NCBI GenBank assembly: GCA_028868895.1
Contig: JAGWTP010000014.1
Location: 1-50,240, forward strand
Source of the DNA: Burkholderiales bacterium
Lineage (GTDB): Bacteria > Pseudomonadota > Gammaproteobacteria > Burkholderiales > Burkholderiaceae_C
Length of the DNA stretch: 50,240 nt
Reading direction: 5' to 3'
The position numbers and the translations under genes are program-made. The notes beneath the pieces are model-generated. The model searched no databases, had not been told where the DNA came from, and was given only the letters and a program-made list of their open reading frames with translations. Every line of letters starts with the position of its first letter. Positions within the stretch are counted from its first letter, which is position 1. Below are positions 1-8,288 of this stretch, in pieces.

Positions 1-1
1 C

Positions 2-373
2 CTGACCAAGGTGCGCGCCGGCGCCAGCTCGGCGATCACGCAGATGTTCTTCAACGCCGACGCGTACTTCCGCTTCGTCGATGAGGCCCGCGCGCTGGGC
101 GCGGCGATCCCGGTCGTGGCCGGCGTCATGCCGATCATCAACGCCAGCGGCATCATCCGTTTCGCCGACAGTTGCGGCGCCGACATGCCACGCTGGATCC
201 GTCTGCGGCTGCAGGGCTACGGCGACGACGTCGAGTCGATCAAGGCTTTCGGCCTGGACGTGATCGCCCGGCTGTGCGAGCAACTGTGCGCCGGCGGCGC
301 GCCGGGGCTGCACTTCTACACGATGAACCAGAGTGTGGCCACCCTCGCGCTGATGCGCCGGTTGGCGCCCTGA
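2..373 (+). CDS. metF: 5,10-methylenetetrahydrofolate reductase, C-terminal part (cut by window edge)
   Basis: The reading frame is open from the first bases and ends at a TGA at 371-373, giving the last 123 residues of a protein of roughly 275. The sequence fits the C-terminal half of the MetF TIM barrel: a K-x-x-AGA-x-x-x-ITQ-x-FF strand, a GVMPI segment, and the closing GAPGLHFYTMN strand before a short helix. MetF reduces 5,10-methylene-THF to 5-methyl-THF with FAD in the cytoplasm, supplying methyl groups for methionine synthesis. The next gene, on the opposite strand, is a folate cyclo-ligase, so this end of the window is a one-carbon neighbourhood. The start lies outside the window. 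Confidence 0.93.
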   Translation: MTKVRAGASSAITQMFFNADAYFRFVDEARALGAAIPVVAGVMPIINASGIIRFADSCGADMPRWIRLRLQGYGDDVESIKAFGLDVIARLCEQLCAGGAPGLHFYTMNQSVATLALMRRLAP

Positions 374-386
374 ACGCGGGCCGCGC

Positions 387-968
387 TCAGGGCCGCTGCC
401 ACATCACGCCGTCCTCGGTCAGCATCGCGTCCAGCGGCAGGTCCCGCGGCCCGGAACGCAGCAACGGCAGGAAGCCGTGCGTGTAGCTCACGCCCACCGT
501 CACCGGGTGCGGCGCAAGCGACGCGAGCGTGCGGTCGAAGAACCCGCCGCCGTAGCCCAGCCGAACGCCGCCCGGGCCGAAGCCCAGGCACGGCACGATC
601 AGAATGGCCGGCGCGAACTCGGCGGTGTCTTTCGGTTTCGGGATGTCGTAGGCGTCCAACTCCATCGGGCAGCCGGGGTACCAGACATGGAAGCGCAGTT
701 GCCCCGTGGCGCGCTCGGCCACCGGCAGGCCGATGCGGCGCTGCACGTCGTCGGGTGCGCCCTCGGCCCAGCGGTACAGCGCCGGCAGCGGGTCGAACTC
801 GCCCTTGATCGGCCAGTACGCGCCGATCGACGGTTCGGTGCGGCCGATCAGCCACACGCGCAGCACGTCCTGCAGACGCACCGCGCGCTCGAGCCGATCG
901 GTCAGCGCGAGCCGCGCGGTGATCAGCTTCTTGCGCAGCGCGTCATGCTGCGGCGCGGGGTGCTCCAT
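387..968 (-). CDS. 5-formyltetrahydrofolate cyclo-ligase, paralog 1
   Basis: This 193-residue protein belongs to the MTHFS/YgfA family, which converts 5-formyl-THF to 5,10-methenyl-THF with ATP. It shows the N-terminal LRKKL segment, a YWPIKGEFD block, and the family signature RLGYGGGFFDR near residue 140, which contacts ATP and folate. It ends with a TEDGVMW segment, equivalent to the TP-S-x-VW end of other members. It starts at an ATG at 968 and converges on metF with a 13-bp gap. A second, clearly different family member lies 0.6 kb away on the same strand. Which of the two is the main enzyme cannot be decided from sequence. Confidence 0.9.
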   Translation of the reverse strand: MEHPAPQHDALRKKLITARLALTDRLERAVRLQDVLRVWLIGRTEPSIGAYWPIKGEFDPLPALYRWAEGAPDDVQRRIGLPVAERATGQLRFHVWYPGCPMELDAYDIPKPKDTAEFAPAILIVPCLGFGPGGVRLGYGGGFFDRTLASLAPHPVTVGVSYTHGFLPLLRSGPRDLPLDAMLTEDGVMWQRP

Positions 969-1068
969 CCGGGCTCCAGGTTGAAGAGGTCGGCGTCATT
1001 GTGCAAGACTGGCTTATGAGCGCCCGCAGGGAATTACTTCGACATTCCCGCCCCAGGGGTCAAGCAAA

Positions 1069-1503
1069 GTGGCAAAGCCACATTTGCTTGAGAGCGCCGG
1101 CCGCAACGAGTTCGTCAGCCACTGCATCGAACTTCTCGGGTCGGCCGGCGCGGTGCGCTCGCGCCGCATGTTCGGCGGCCACGGCCTGTACGTCGACGAT
1201 CTTTTCGTGGCGCTGATCCTGTCGGAGCGCCTGTACCTGAAGGTCGACACTGCAACCCGCCCGGATTTCGAGGCCGCCGGCTGCGTGCCGTTCGTCTACG
1301 CCGCGGCGGGCAAGGCGGTGGCGCTGGGCTACTTCAGCGCGCCCGAGGAGGCCATGGAGTCGCCGCCGCTGATGCAGCCCTGGGCCCGGCGCGCGCTGGC
1401 CGCGGCGCTGCGCGCCAGGGCTGAGAAAGCGCCGGCCAGGAAGCCGCCCGCCAAGGTCACGCCGCCCAAGGGTGCCGCCCGCGGCCGGACCGCCAAGACC
1501 TGA
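1069..1503 (+). CDS. TfoX N-terminal domain protein
   Basis: This 144-residue protein matches the TfoX-N family in its first ~105 residues: a helix, then RSRRMFGGHGLYVDD, then a strand with LYLKVD and a P-F-x-Y segment, then an aromatic YFSAPEEA block. TfoX/Sxy proteins are linked to competence in Gammaproteobacteria, but stand-alone TfoX-N proteins have no assigned biochemical role. The C-terminal ~35 residues are a basic, Ala/Pro/Lys-rich tail. The start is a GTG preceded by AGGGG about 9 bases upstream; no in-frame ATG gives a full domain. It lies divergent from cyclo-ligase 1 and convergent with cyclo-ligase 2. Confidence 0.82.
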   Translation: MAKPHLLESAGRNEFVSHCIELLGSAGAVRSRRMFGGHGLYVDDLFVALILSERLYLKVDTATRPDFEAAGCVPFVYAAAGKAVALGYFSAPEEAMESPPLMQPWARRALAAALRARAEKAPARKPPAKVTPPKGAARGRTAKT

Positions 1504-1530
1504 CCGCCCCGGGGCACGCGCGAAGCTGCG

Positions 1531-2124
1531 TCAGACGACGCCGTGCTCGGTGACGACGAGCGTCAGCGGCTGGTCGTGTGGCTGCGCTGCGAAGGCGTCG
1601 GCATCGATCTCGGCGCAGGCCCAGGCCACGCCCACCGCGGTCACGTCGGGGTGCTCGGCGAGCCAGCGGTCGAAGTAGCCGCCGCCGTAGCCCAGCCGCA
1701 GCCCGGCGCGCGTGTAGCCCACGCAGGGCACGAGCACGACGTCGGGCACCACCGGCGCGCCGGCACTGGATGGAATGCCGCAGTCGTCGACCCGTGTCGG
1801 AACGTCGCCGTTCCAGGCGCGGTAGTGCATGCGCGCTGGCGAGCGTTGTGCGAAAGGCAGCGCGAGGGCCGTTGCGATACCCTTCTTTGCCGACGTGAAG
1901 TCCGCACGCAGGGCAGTCACTGCGTTAAATTCGGATCGATGCGGCCAGTACACGCCGAGCCGGTCGGGTTCGAGCTCCGACAGCACCGCCAACAGATGGC
2001 GCGCCAGGGCTGCCCCGGCGGCTTCGGCATCGGGTCCGGCGGCGAACTTTTCACGCCGCTCGAGCAAGTTCTTTCGCAGCGTCTGCCGCGGCCCCGAAAG
2101 GGCGTCGTGTGAGGCGGGCTTCAA
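1531..2124 (-). CDS. 5-formyltetrahydrofolate cyclo-ligase, paralog 2
   Basis: This 197-residue MTHFS/YgfA family protein carries the basic N-terminal LRKNLLERR motif used in ATP binding, a VYWPHRSEFN block and the RLGYGGGYFDRWL signature near residue 155. It would recycle 5-formyl-THF in the cytoplasm. No ATG precedes the conserved region. The best start is a TTG at 2124 (reads L/M-KPASHD), and no strong ribosome binding site is visible, so the start is uncertain. The frame stays open far upstream, through slt and the GST gene in antisense, but that extension is a high-GC artefact. Start-to-start distance to divergent slt is only about 15 bp. Confidence 0.87.
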   Translation of the reverse strand: MKPASHDALSGPRQTLRKNLLERREKFAAGPDAEAAGAALARHLLAVLSELEPDRLGVYWPHRSEFNAVTALRADFTSAKKGIATALALPFAQRSPARMHYRAWNGDVPTRVDDCGIPSSAGAPVVPDVVLVPCVGYTRAGLRLGYGGGYFDRWLAEHPDVTAVGVAWACAEIDADAFAAQPHDQPLTLVVTEHGVV

Positions 2125-2139
2125 GATGAATGGGTGACG

Positions 2140-4188
2140 ATGCTGAACCTGAAAACCTTGTCCGAGCCAGTATATGGGCGCCGTGCGCCAGCCCTGCTGC
2201 TGGCTGCGCTGGTGCTCGGCGTGGCGCTGATCAGCGCCAGCCCGGTGGCCCGCGCACAGCCCGGTGACAGCACCATCGTCGACGCCCGCGAGGCCTTTCG
2301 CAAGAGAGACAGCGAGCGCCTGGCGGCACTGCGCGCCGAGGCCGTCGGTGCCCGGCTGCCGCTGGCGATGTGGGTCGACTACTGGGAGCTGACCAACCGC
2401 ATCAACGAGGTGCAGCAGCCCGAGGTCGATGCCTTCACCGCGCGCTGGCGCGGCACCTACGTGGAGGACCGGCTGCGCAACGACTGGCTGCTCGAGTTGG
2501 GCAAGCGCCGCGACTGGGCCAATTTCGCGGTCGAATATCCGCGCTTCCGGATGAACGACGACCGCGAGGTCACCTGCTACGCGCTGCTCACCGACCAGCT
2601 CGCCGGCAAGGATGTGCGTGACGCCGCCCGTACCGCATGGTTCGCGCAGCGTGACGCCGACGATGGCTGCACTCTGCTCGCCGCCACCCTCGTCGACGCC
2701 GGCCAGTTCAGTGCCGCCGACGCCTGGCGCAAGGCGCGCCTGTCGATCGACGCCGGCCGGCCGCGCGCGGCGCGCCAGGCCGCGGCGCTCGTCAGCGTGG
2801 CGGCGGCCAGCGCGGTCAACGAGATCGTCGACAGCCCGATCCGTTACCTGGCGCGCCGCGCAACGGCCGCGAACCGCAGCGGCGCCGAGCTGACCACGCT
2901 GGCGCTGATGCGCATGGCGTCGAGCGACCCGGAAGGCGCCGCCCGCCAGCTCGACGAGCGCTGGAGCCAGCGCCTGCCCGCCGACCTGGGCGCCTGGGCC
3001 TGGGCCAGCGTGGCCAAGCAGTCGGCGATGAAGCTCCAGCCCGAGGCGTCCGACTACTTTCAGCGCGCCGCGCGCCGCGCCGCCAAGGCGGACCGCCCGA
3101 TCGACTGGTCCGACGACACGCTGGCCTGGCAGGCGCGCGCCGCGCTGCGTGCCGACAACGGCCGCGCGCGCTGGCAGCAGGTGGTGCAGGCGATCAACGC
3201 GATGAGCGACGGCGAGCAACGCGACCCGACGTGGGTGTACTGGAAGGCGCGCGCGCTGATGGCGATGGCCGCCGATTCGCAGGACGCCGACTCGATGCGC
3301 ACGCTCGCCCGCGAGCAGCTCGCCGGCATCGCCGGGCAGATGAACTTCTATGCCGCGCTCGCTGCCGAGCGCCTGGGCCTGCCGATCTTCATGCCACCGC
3401 GGCCCGCGCCGCTGACCGACGCCGAGCGCGACGCCGCCGAGCGCAACCCCGGCCTCGCGCGTGCGCTGCAACTCATCGCGATCGGGCTGCGCAACGAAGG
3501 CGTGCGCGAATGGAACTACTCGCTGCGCGGCATGGACGACCGCGAACTGCTCGCCGCCGCCCAGCTCGCCTGCGACCACGAAGTCTGGGACCGCTGCATC
3601 AACACCAGCGACCGCACCCGCGGCGAGATCGACATGGCGCAGCGCTTTCCGACGCCGTTCCGCAAGGAGGTGACCGCGCGTGCCGACGCCGTCGGTCTCG
3701 ACCCGGCCTACGTGTACGGGCTGATCCGCCAGGAGTCGCGCTTCGTCATGAGCGCGCAATCCGGCGTCGGCGCCTCGGGGCTGATGCAGATCATGCCGGC
3801 CACCGCGCGCTGGACCGCCAAGAAGCTCGGCCTGCACTTCAGCCACCACCAGATCGCCGACCGCGACATGAACCTCAAGCTCGGCACCGCTTACCTCAAG
3901 CTCGTGCTCGACGACTTCGGCGGCTCGCAGCCGCTGGCCGCGGCGGCCTACAACGCCGGCCCGAGGCGCTCGCGCCAGTGGCGCGACGGCCCGCCGCTCG
4001 AAGCCGCGGTGTGGGCCGAGAACGTGCCGTTCGCCGAGACCCGCGACTACGTCAAGAAGGTGCTGAGCAACGCCACCTACTACGCCGTGCAGCTGGGCGA
4101 GCAGGCGCCATCGCTGCTGGCGCGGCTCGGGCGCGCCATCGCGCCGCCCGACCTGACGGCCGACGCGTCGAGCAGCGACCTGCCCTGA
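2140..4188 (+). CDS. slt: Soluble lytic murein transglycosylase
   Basis: This 682-residue protein has a Sec signal peptide (hydrophobic stretch ~15-35 ending near ARAQ), a long alpha-superhelical region rich in Ala and Trp (~40-500), and a C-terminal goose-lysozyme-like SLT domain. The catalytic Glu is E532 in the IRQESRF motif, followed by GASGLMQIMPATA and the AAYNAGP motif. It cleaves the MurNAc-GlcNAc bond with formation of 1,6-anhydro-MurNAc in the periplasm. Recycling of that product links it to anmK at 31.5-32.6 kb. A GTG at 2134 is an alternative start two codons upstream. Length and domain order match E. coli Slt70-type enzymes. Confidence 0.93.
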   Translation: MLNLKTLSEPVYGRRAPALLLAALVLGVALISASPVARAQPGDSTIVDAREAFRKRDSERLAALRAEAVGARLPLAMWVDYWELTNRINEVQQPEVDAFTARWRGTYVEDRLRNDWLLELGKRRDWANFAVEYPRFRMNDDREVTCYALLTDQLAGKDVRDAARTAWFAQRDADDGCTLLAATLVDAGQFSAADAWRKARLSIDAGRPRAARQAAALVSVAAASAVNEIVDSPIRYLARRATAANRSGAELTTLALMRMASSDPEGAARQLDERWSQRLPADLGAWAWASVAKQSAMKLQPEASDYFQRAARRAAKADRPIDWSDDTLAWQARAALRADNGRARWQQVVQAINAMSDGEQRDPTWVYWKARALMAMAADSQDADSMRTLAREQLAGIAGQMNFYAALAAERLGLPIFMPPRPAPLTDAERDAAERNPGLARALQLIAIGLRNEGVREWNYSLRGMDDRELLAAAQLACDHEVWDRCINTSDRTRGEIDMAQRFPTPFRKEVTARADAVGLDPAYVYGLIRQESRFVMSAQSGVGASGLMQIMPATARWTAKKLGLHFSHHQIADRDMNLKLGTAYLKLVLDDFGGSQPLAAAAYNAGPRRSRQWRDGPPLEAAVWAENVPFAETRDYVKKVLSNATYYAVQLGEQAPSLLARLGRAIAPPDLTADASSSDLP

Positions 4189-4296
4189 GCCCGGGGTGGG
4201 CCCGAGCGCGCGGCGCGCGTCCGCGCGCTGCCAAGTGCGCCTCTTGCGGGGCGTCGGACTCGGTAGCATCGGAGGTCCAGACACGGAGGCACCCGC

Positions 4297-4974
4297 ATGC
4301 AGCTCTACATCGGCAACAAGAACTACTCGTCCTGGTCGCTGCGGCCGTGGCTGCTGATGCGCCAGACCGGCATCGCGTTCGACGAGGTCAGGCTGCAACT
4401 GAACTTCGAGGGCGGTTCGCACTTCAAGCAGGCGCTGGCGAAGGTCGCGCCGACCGGCAAGGTGCCGGTGCTCGTCGACGACGGCTTCGCGGTCTGGGAC
4501 ACGCTGGCGATCGCCGAATACCTGGCCGAGAAGTTCCCGGCGCTCGCGCTCTGGCCCGCCGACCCGAAGGCGCGCGCCCGGGCACGTTCGCTGTGCGCCG
4601 AGATGCACAGCGGCTTCACGGCGCTGCGCAGCCACTGCCCGATGAACATCGAAGCCGAGCTGCCCGAGGTCGGCGCGCGGCTGATGAACGAAGTGCCGGC
4701 CGTCGGCCAGGATCTGGCGCGCATCGTGCAGATGTGGCACCAGCAATTGGGTGAAGGCGGTGGCGCGTTCCTGTTCGGCAGCTTCGGCATCGCCGACGCC
4801 TACTACGCGCCGGTGTGCACGCGGATCAAGACCTACGCGCTGCCGGTGCCGGCCGACATCGGCGCGTATGTCGAGCGCATCTACGCGCTGCCCGCGATGC
4901 AACAGTGGGTCGAGCAGGCGCGCGCGGAGCACGACTTCCTGCCGTTCGACGAGCCGTATCGCAGCCAGGCTTGA
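4297..4974 (+). CDS. Glutathione S-transferase family protein
   Basis: This is a 225-residue cytosolic GST-type protein. The N-terminal thioredoxin fold (~1-80) contains NYSSWSLRPWLL, which places a Ser near the position that activates glutathione. It also has the GKVPVL cis-Pro loop and the D-x-LAI-x-EYLAE segment that binds the gamma-glutamyl group. An all-helical C-terminal domain follows, with the N-capping FGIADAYYAPV motif near residue 165. The substrate is unknown; the motif pattern is closest to the zeta-like or stress-type bacterial GSTs. It lies 108 bp after slt on the same strand, with only 42 bp to the HicB gene that follows. Confidence 0.88.
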   Translation: MQLYIGNKNYSSWSLRPWLLMRQTGIAFDEVRLQLNFEGGSHFKQALAKVAPTGKVPVLVDDGFAVWDTLAIAEYLAEKFPALALWPADPKARARARSLCAEMHSGFTALRSHCPMNIEAELPEVGARLMNEVPAVGQDLARIVQMWHQQLGEGGGAFLFGSFGIADAYYAPVCTRIKTYALPVPADIGAYVERIYALPAMQQWVEQARAEHDFLPFDEPYRSQA

Positions 4975-5016
4975 GCGCTTGGCGCCCATCGAGTTGTTTC
5001 ATCCAGGAGCAAGACC

Positions 5017-5229
5017 ATGGAACTGACCGCAGTCCTCACGCATGCCGAAGAAGGCGGATTCATCGCCTTGAATCCGGAGACAGGCACCACCACGCAGGGT
5101 GAAACCGTGGAGGAGGCGGTGGCCAATTTGCGGGAAGCGACGGCCCTGTATCTTTCGGAGTTTCCGCTGCCTGCAACCGGACATCCGTTCGTCACGATGT
5201 TCACCGTGCCCGAGCCGGTGCATGCCTAG
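5017..5229 (+). CDS. hicB: HicB-type antitoxin (short form)
   Basis: This 70-residue protein matches the HicB N-terminal fold: a strand with AVLTHAEEGGFIALNPE, then the ETVEEAVANLREA helix, then the L-x-EFPLPATG ending. HicB proteins bind and neutralise the HicA mRNA interferase. Only the partial-RNase-H-like domain is present. The C-terminal ribbon-helix-helix or HTH DNA-binding domain of longer HicB proteins is missing. The ATG has an AGGAG ribosome binding site about 8 bases upstream. Its last 8 bases overlap the HicA gene, so the two are translationally coupled. The antitoxin-first order is the reverse of the E. coli hicAB arrangement. Confidence 0.85.
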   Translation: MELTAVLTHAEEGGFIALNPETGTTTQGETVEEAVANLREATALYLSEFPLPATGHPFVTMFTVPEPVHA

Positions 5230-5443
5230 CCTGCCCCACGTTACCGGCGCCGAAATCCAGCGGGCGCTGGAGCGGCTCGGCTTTCACAAGGTGCGCCAAA
5301 GCGGCAGCCACGTCATCATGAAGCGCGAATCCAGAGGGTGCGTCGTGCCGATGCATGCCGAGGTCAAGATCGGCACGTTGGCCGGTCTTCTTCGCCAGGC
5401 GCAGGTCGCGCCGGACGAATTCGTTCAAGCGCTTCGTGGGTGA
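5222..5443 (+). CDS. hicA: HicA-type toxin (mRNA interferase)
   Basis: This 73-residue protein has the HicA double-stranded-RNA-binding-like fold. A helix with IQRALERLGFH is followed by the strand VRQSGSHVIM, whose GSH supplies the expected catalytic His, and then VPMHAEVKIGTLAGLLRQA, the helix that closes the fold. HicA cleaves mRNA and stops growth unless HicB is bound. The ATG at 5222 sits inside the end of hicB. The open frame extends upstream through hicB in another frame, but that part is not HicA-like. The pair lies between a GST and a GrpB gene, with no sign of a mobile element around it. Confidence 0.85.
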   Translation: MPSLPHVTGAEIQRALERLGFHKVRQSGSHVIMKRESRGCVVPMHAEVKIGTLAGLLRQAQVAPDEFVQALRG

Positions 5444-5545
5444 AGTCCGATCACTCGACCAGGCATACTTGTGTTGGCCTGTGGCCCGCCCGGTACGCTC
5501 CTGTCAACGGTATCAACCAATGCTTGGGGCTCGCCGAGATTCGCG

Positions 5546-6070
5546 ATGATCCAGATCGTGTCCTACGACCCGACATGGCCCGGGCGGTTCGAGGCCGAAG
5601 CAACCCGCATCCGCGCTGCGATGGGTGGCCTGGCGTTGCGAATCGAGCACGTCGGGTCCACCGCGGTGCCCGGCCTTGCGGCAAAACCGGTGATCGATAT
5701 CCAGGTTTCGGTCGCGTCGCTCGAAGCGCTGAACGCGTATTCAGCGCCGCTTGCAGGGCTCGGCTACAGCCACATTGCGCTGGGCCCGTTCGACTTGGTC
5801 TACCCGTTCTTCCAGAAACCGGCTGCATGGCCCAGCACGCACCACGTCCATCTGTGCGTGCTCGGCGCCGTGCAGGAACGCCGGCACCTTGCATTTCGCG
5901 ACTACCTGCGCAGCCGCCCTGCGGTCGCGGCGGAGTACCTGGCACTCAAGCGCGAACTGGCGGCGGCTCACGACGGGGCCAGCCTTGAATCGCGCGAGCG
6001 TTATTCGCTGTCCAAGTCCGAGTTCGTCAATTCGGTGCTTGATCTGGCGCTGTCGCCACGCCGACCATGA
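5546..6070 (+). CDS. GrpB/UPF0157 family protein (nucleotidyltransferase fold)
   Basis: This 174-residue protein is a clear GrpB/UPF0157 member. It opens with IQIVSYDPTWPGRFEAEA, followed by the family hallmark IEHVGSTAVPGLAAKPVIDI near residues 32-52 (a GS-x10-D-I-x pattern shared with nucleotidyltransferases), and HHVHLCVLG near residue 95. The biochemical role of the family is not established. I chose the ATG at 5546 because the conserved domain starts there; 25 extra upstream codons exist from 5471 but are not domain-like. Its stop overlaps the cca start (ATGA), which suggests the two are co-translated. Confidence 0.87.
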   Translation: MIQIVSYDPTWPGRFEAEATRIRAAMGGLALRIEHVGSTAVPGLAAKPVIDIQVSVASLEALNAYSAPLAGLGYSHIALGPFDLVYPFFQKPAAWPSTHHVHLCVLGAVQERRHLAFRDYLRSRPAVAAEYLALKRELAAAHDGASLESRERYSLSKSEFVNSVLDLALSPRRP

Positions 6071-7308
6071 AGCGCTACCTGGTCGGCGGTGCGGTGCGCG
6101 ATGCGCTGTTGGGGCGCACGAGTTTCGATCGCGACTGGGTCGTCGTCGGTGCGAGCCCGCAGCAGATGCTCGACGCCGGTTACATCGCGGTCGGGCAGGA
6201 CTTTCCGGTGTTCCTGCACCCGCGCACGCGCGAGGAGCATGCGCTCGCACGCACCGAGCGCAAGACGGCGCCCGGCTACCGCGGCTTTCAGTTCCACGCC
6301 GATCCGGGCGTGACGCTCGAAGACGATCTGCTGCGCCGCGACCTGACGATCAACGCGATCGCGCAGGACGAGGCCGGCGCGCTGATCGACCCGCACGGCG
6401 GGCGGCGCGACCTGGCGGCGAAGGTGCTGCGCCATGTGTCGCCGGCGTTTGCCGAAGACCCGGTGCGCATCCTGCGCGTGGCGCGATTCGCGGCGCGCTT
6501 CTTCGACTTCAGCGTCGCCGGCGAAACGCTGGCGCTGATGCGCGAGATGGTGGCCAGCGGCGAAGTCGACGCCCTCGTGCCGGAACGCGTCTGGCAGGAG
6601 CTGGCGCGCGGCTTGATGGAGGCGCGGCCCTCGCGCCTGTTCGGGGTGCTTCGCGAGTGCGGCGCGCTGGAGCGGCTGCTGCCCGAGGTGAACCGCCTGT
6701 GGGGCGTGCCGCAGCGCGCCGACTACCACCCCGAGATCGACACCGGCGTGCACCTGATGATGGTGCTCGACATGTCGGCCCGCCTGGACGCGGGCCTGCC
6801 GGTGCGCTACGCGTGCCTGGGCCACGACCTGGGCAAGGGCACCACGCCGGCCGACGTGCTGCCGCGCCACCTCGGCCACGAGCAGCGCAGCGTCGATCTG
6901 GTGCGCCGGGTGGGCGAGCGGCTGCGCGTGCCGGTGGCGTGCCGCGAGCTGGCCGAGGTGGTCGCGCGCGAGCATGGCAACGTCCACCGCAGCGCCGAGT
7001 TCGGCGCGGCGGCGCTGGTGCGGCTGCTCGAGCGTTGCGACGCGATCCGCCGGCCCGAGCGCTTCGACGAGGTGCTGCTGGCCTGCGAGTGCGACGCCCG
7101 CGGACGCCTCGGCCTGAGCGAGTCGGCGTACCCGCAACGCGAGCGGCTGGGCCGTGCGCTCGCGCTGGCGCGCGGCGTGGACAGCGCCGCGGTGGCGGCT
7201 CGAGCGGGTGCGCGCGGCCTGAGCGGCCCGGCGCTCGGCGAGGCGATCCACGCGGCGCGTGTGCAGGCGGTCGAAAGCGGGCTGGACGCGGCGGCTGACT
7301 CCCATTGA
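6067..7308 (+). CDS. cca: Multifunctional CCA-adding tRNA nucleotidyltransferase
   Basis: This 413-residue class II CCA enzyme adds or repairs the CCA end of tRNAs using CTP and ATP. The N-terminal nucleotidyltransferase domain begins YLVGGAVRDALLG, with the metal-binding region DRDWVVVG. It is followed by RRDLTINAIAQD and the EDPVRILRVARFAARF motif, which reads the incoming nucleotide. A C-terminal HD domain (H253-D254 in GHDLGKG) corresponds to the phosphohydrolase region of E. coli Cca. Similarity to E. coli Cca runs along the whole length. It overlaps the GrpB stop by 4 bp. Confidence 0.95.
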   Translation: MKRYLVGGAVRDALLGRTSFDRDWVVVGASPQQMLDAGYIAVGQDFPVFLHPRTREEHALARTERKTAPGYRGFQFHADPGVTLEDDLLRRDLTINAIAQDEAGALIDPHGGRRDLAAKVLRHVSPAFAEDPVRILRVARFAARFFDFSVAGETLALMREMVASGEVDALVPERVWQELARGLMEARPSRLFGVLRECGALERLLPEVNRLWGVPQRADYHPEIDTGVHLMMVLDMSARLDAGLPVRYACLGHDLGKGTTPADVLPRHLGHEQRSVDLVRRVGERLRVPVACRELAEVVAREHGNVHRSAEFGAAALVRLLERCDAIRRPERFDEVLLACECDARGRLGLSESAYPQRERLGRALALARGVDSAAVAARAGARGLSGPALGEAIHAARVQAVESGLDAAADSH

Positions 7309-7399
7309 CGCCGGCTTTGCGACGCGCGGGTGACAGCGCGGCACCGGCCCGCGCCAGCACAATCGTCGGCCTTCACCCACCTCTGAAAGGGGCTCCCCG

Positions 7400-8176
7400 A
7401 TGAACGACCTCTCTTCGCTGTTTTCACTGCAGGGCCGCATCGCCCTCGTCACCGGCGGCTCGCGCGGCATCGGCCGCATGATCGCCGCGGGTTTTCTCGC
7501 GCAGGGCGCGAAGGTCTACATCTCGTCGCGCAAGGCGGCCGATTGCGAGGCCACCGCGAAGGCCTTGTCGGCGCACGGCGAGTGCATCGCGCTGCCGGCC
7601 GACGTGTCGACGCTCGAAGGCATCCACGCGCTGGTCGCGGCCTACGGCGCGCGCGAGCGCACGCTCGACATCCTCGTCAACAACGCCGGCGCGGCCTGGG
7701 GCGAGACCTTCGACACCTTTCCCGAGAAGGGCTGGGACAAGGTCGTCGACCTGAACCTGAAGACGCCGTTCTTCCTGACGCAAGCGCTGATCGCGCCACT
7801 GCGCGCGGCGGCCAGCACGCAGCCGGCCAAGGTCATCAACATCGCCTCGATCGACGGCATCTCGGTCAACCCGCAGGAGACCTATTCGTACGCGGCGAGC
7901 AAGGCCGGGCTGATCCAGCTCACCCGGCGCATGGCGCTGCGCCTGGCGCAGGACAACATCGTCGTCAGCGCCATCGCGCCGGGCGCGTTCGCGTCCGAGA
8001 TGAACCGGGTCGCGCGCGATCATGCCGAAGAGACCGCCAAGCGCATCCCGGCCGGACGCATCGGTCGCGACGAAGACATGGCCGGTGCGGCGATCTACCT
8101 CGCCTCGCGCGCCGGCGACTACGTGATGGGCTCGACGCTGGTGGTCGACGGCGGCGTGACGCACGCGCGCGGCTAG
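7400..8176 (+). CDS. Short-chain dehydrogenase/reductase (classical SDR)
   Basis: This 258-residue protein has all classical SDR landmarks: the NAD(P)-binding TGGSRGIG loop at residues ~18-25, NNAG near 94, and the catalytic triad S150, Y164 and K168 in Y-A-A-S-K. It ends with the VVDGGVT strand found in most family members. An Arg-rich segment (SSRK) after the second strand hints at NADP preference. The Rossmann fold and length fit alcohol or 3-oxoacyl reduction, but the substrate is not predictable. The ATG is preceded by AAGGGG at good spacing. It stands alone between cca and a toxin-antitoxin pair. Confidence 0.88.
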   Translation: MNDLSSLFSLQGRIALVTGGSRGIGRMIAAGFLAQGAKVYISSRKAADCEATAKALSAHGECIALPADVSTLEGIHALVAAYGARERTLDILVNNAGAAWGETFDTFPEKGWDKVVDLNLKTPFFLTQALIAPLRAAASTQPAKVINIASIDGISVNPQETYSYAASKAGLIQLTRRMALRLAQDNIVVSAIAPGAFASEMNRVARDHAEETAKRIPAGRIGRDEDMAGAAIYLASRAGDYVMGSTLVVDGGVTHARG

Positions 8177-8253
8177 CGGTGAGCCGCCCTCGCGGATCGT
8201 CGGGAAGGGCAGGGGAGTCGCGCCGGACACCAAGTTCAGTCACGAACAAAGAA

Positions 8254-8282
8254 TTGAATTTCGTCCGCGATTGAACTAGGCT
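8254..8282 (+). promoter_or_regulatory. Candidate promoter of the Xre-RES module inside an inverted repeat
   Basis: TTGAAT (8254-8259) and TAGGCT (8277-8282) are separated by 17 bp. This predicts transcription starting at or within a base or two of the antitoxin ATG at 8289. The elements lie inside nested inverted repeats: GTTCA 8234-8238 with TGAAC 8272-8276, and ACGAA 8242-8246 with TTCGT 8260-8264. These could be an operator for the antitoxin. Motif-based only. Confidence 0.45.
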
Positions 8283-8288
8283 GGCAAT

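Noticed and set aside
2125-4989. Open frame of more than 900 codons antisense to slt and the GST gene, continuous with cyclo-ligase 2
   Set aside because: It is low in hydrophobic order and rich in Arg/His/Ala, a common artefact of the third-position GC of the opposite genes. slt and the GST have full conserved domains.
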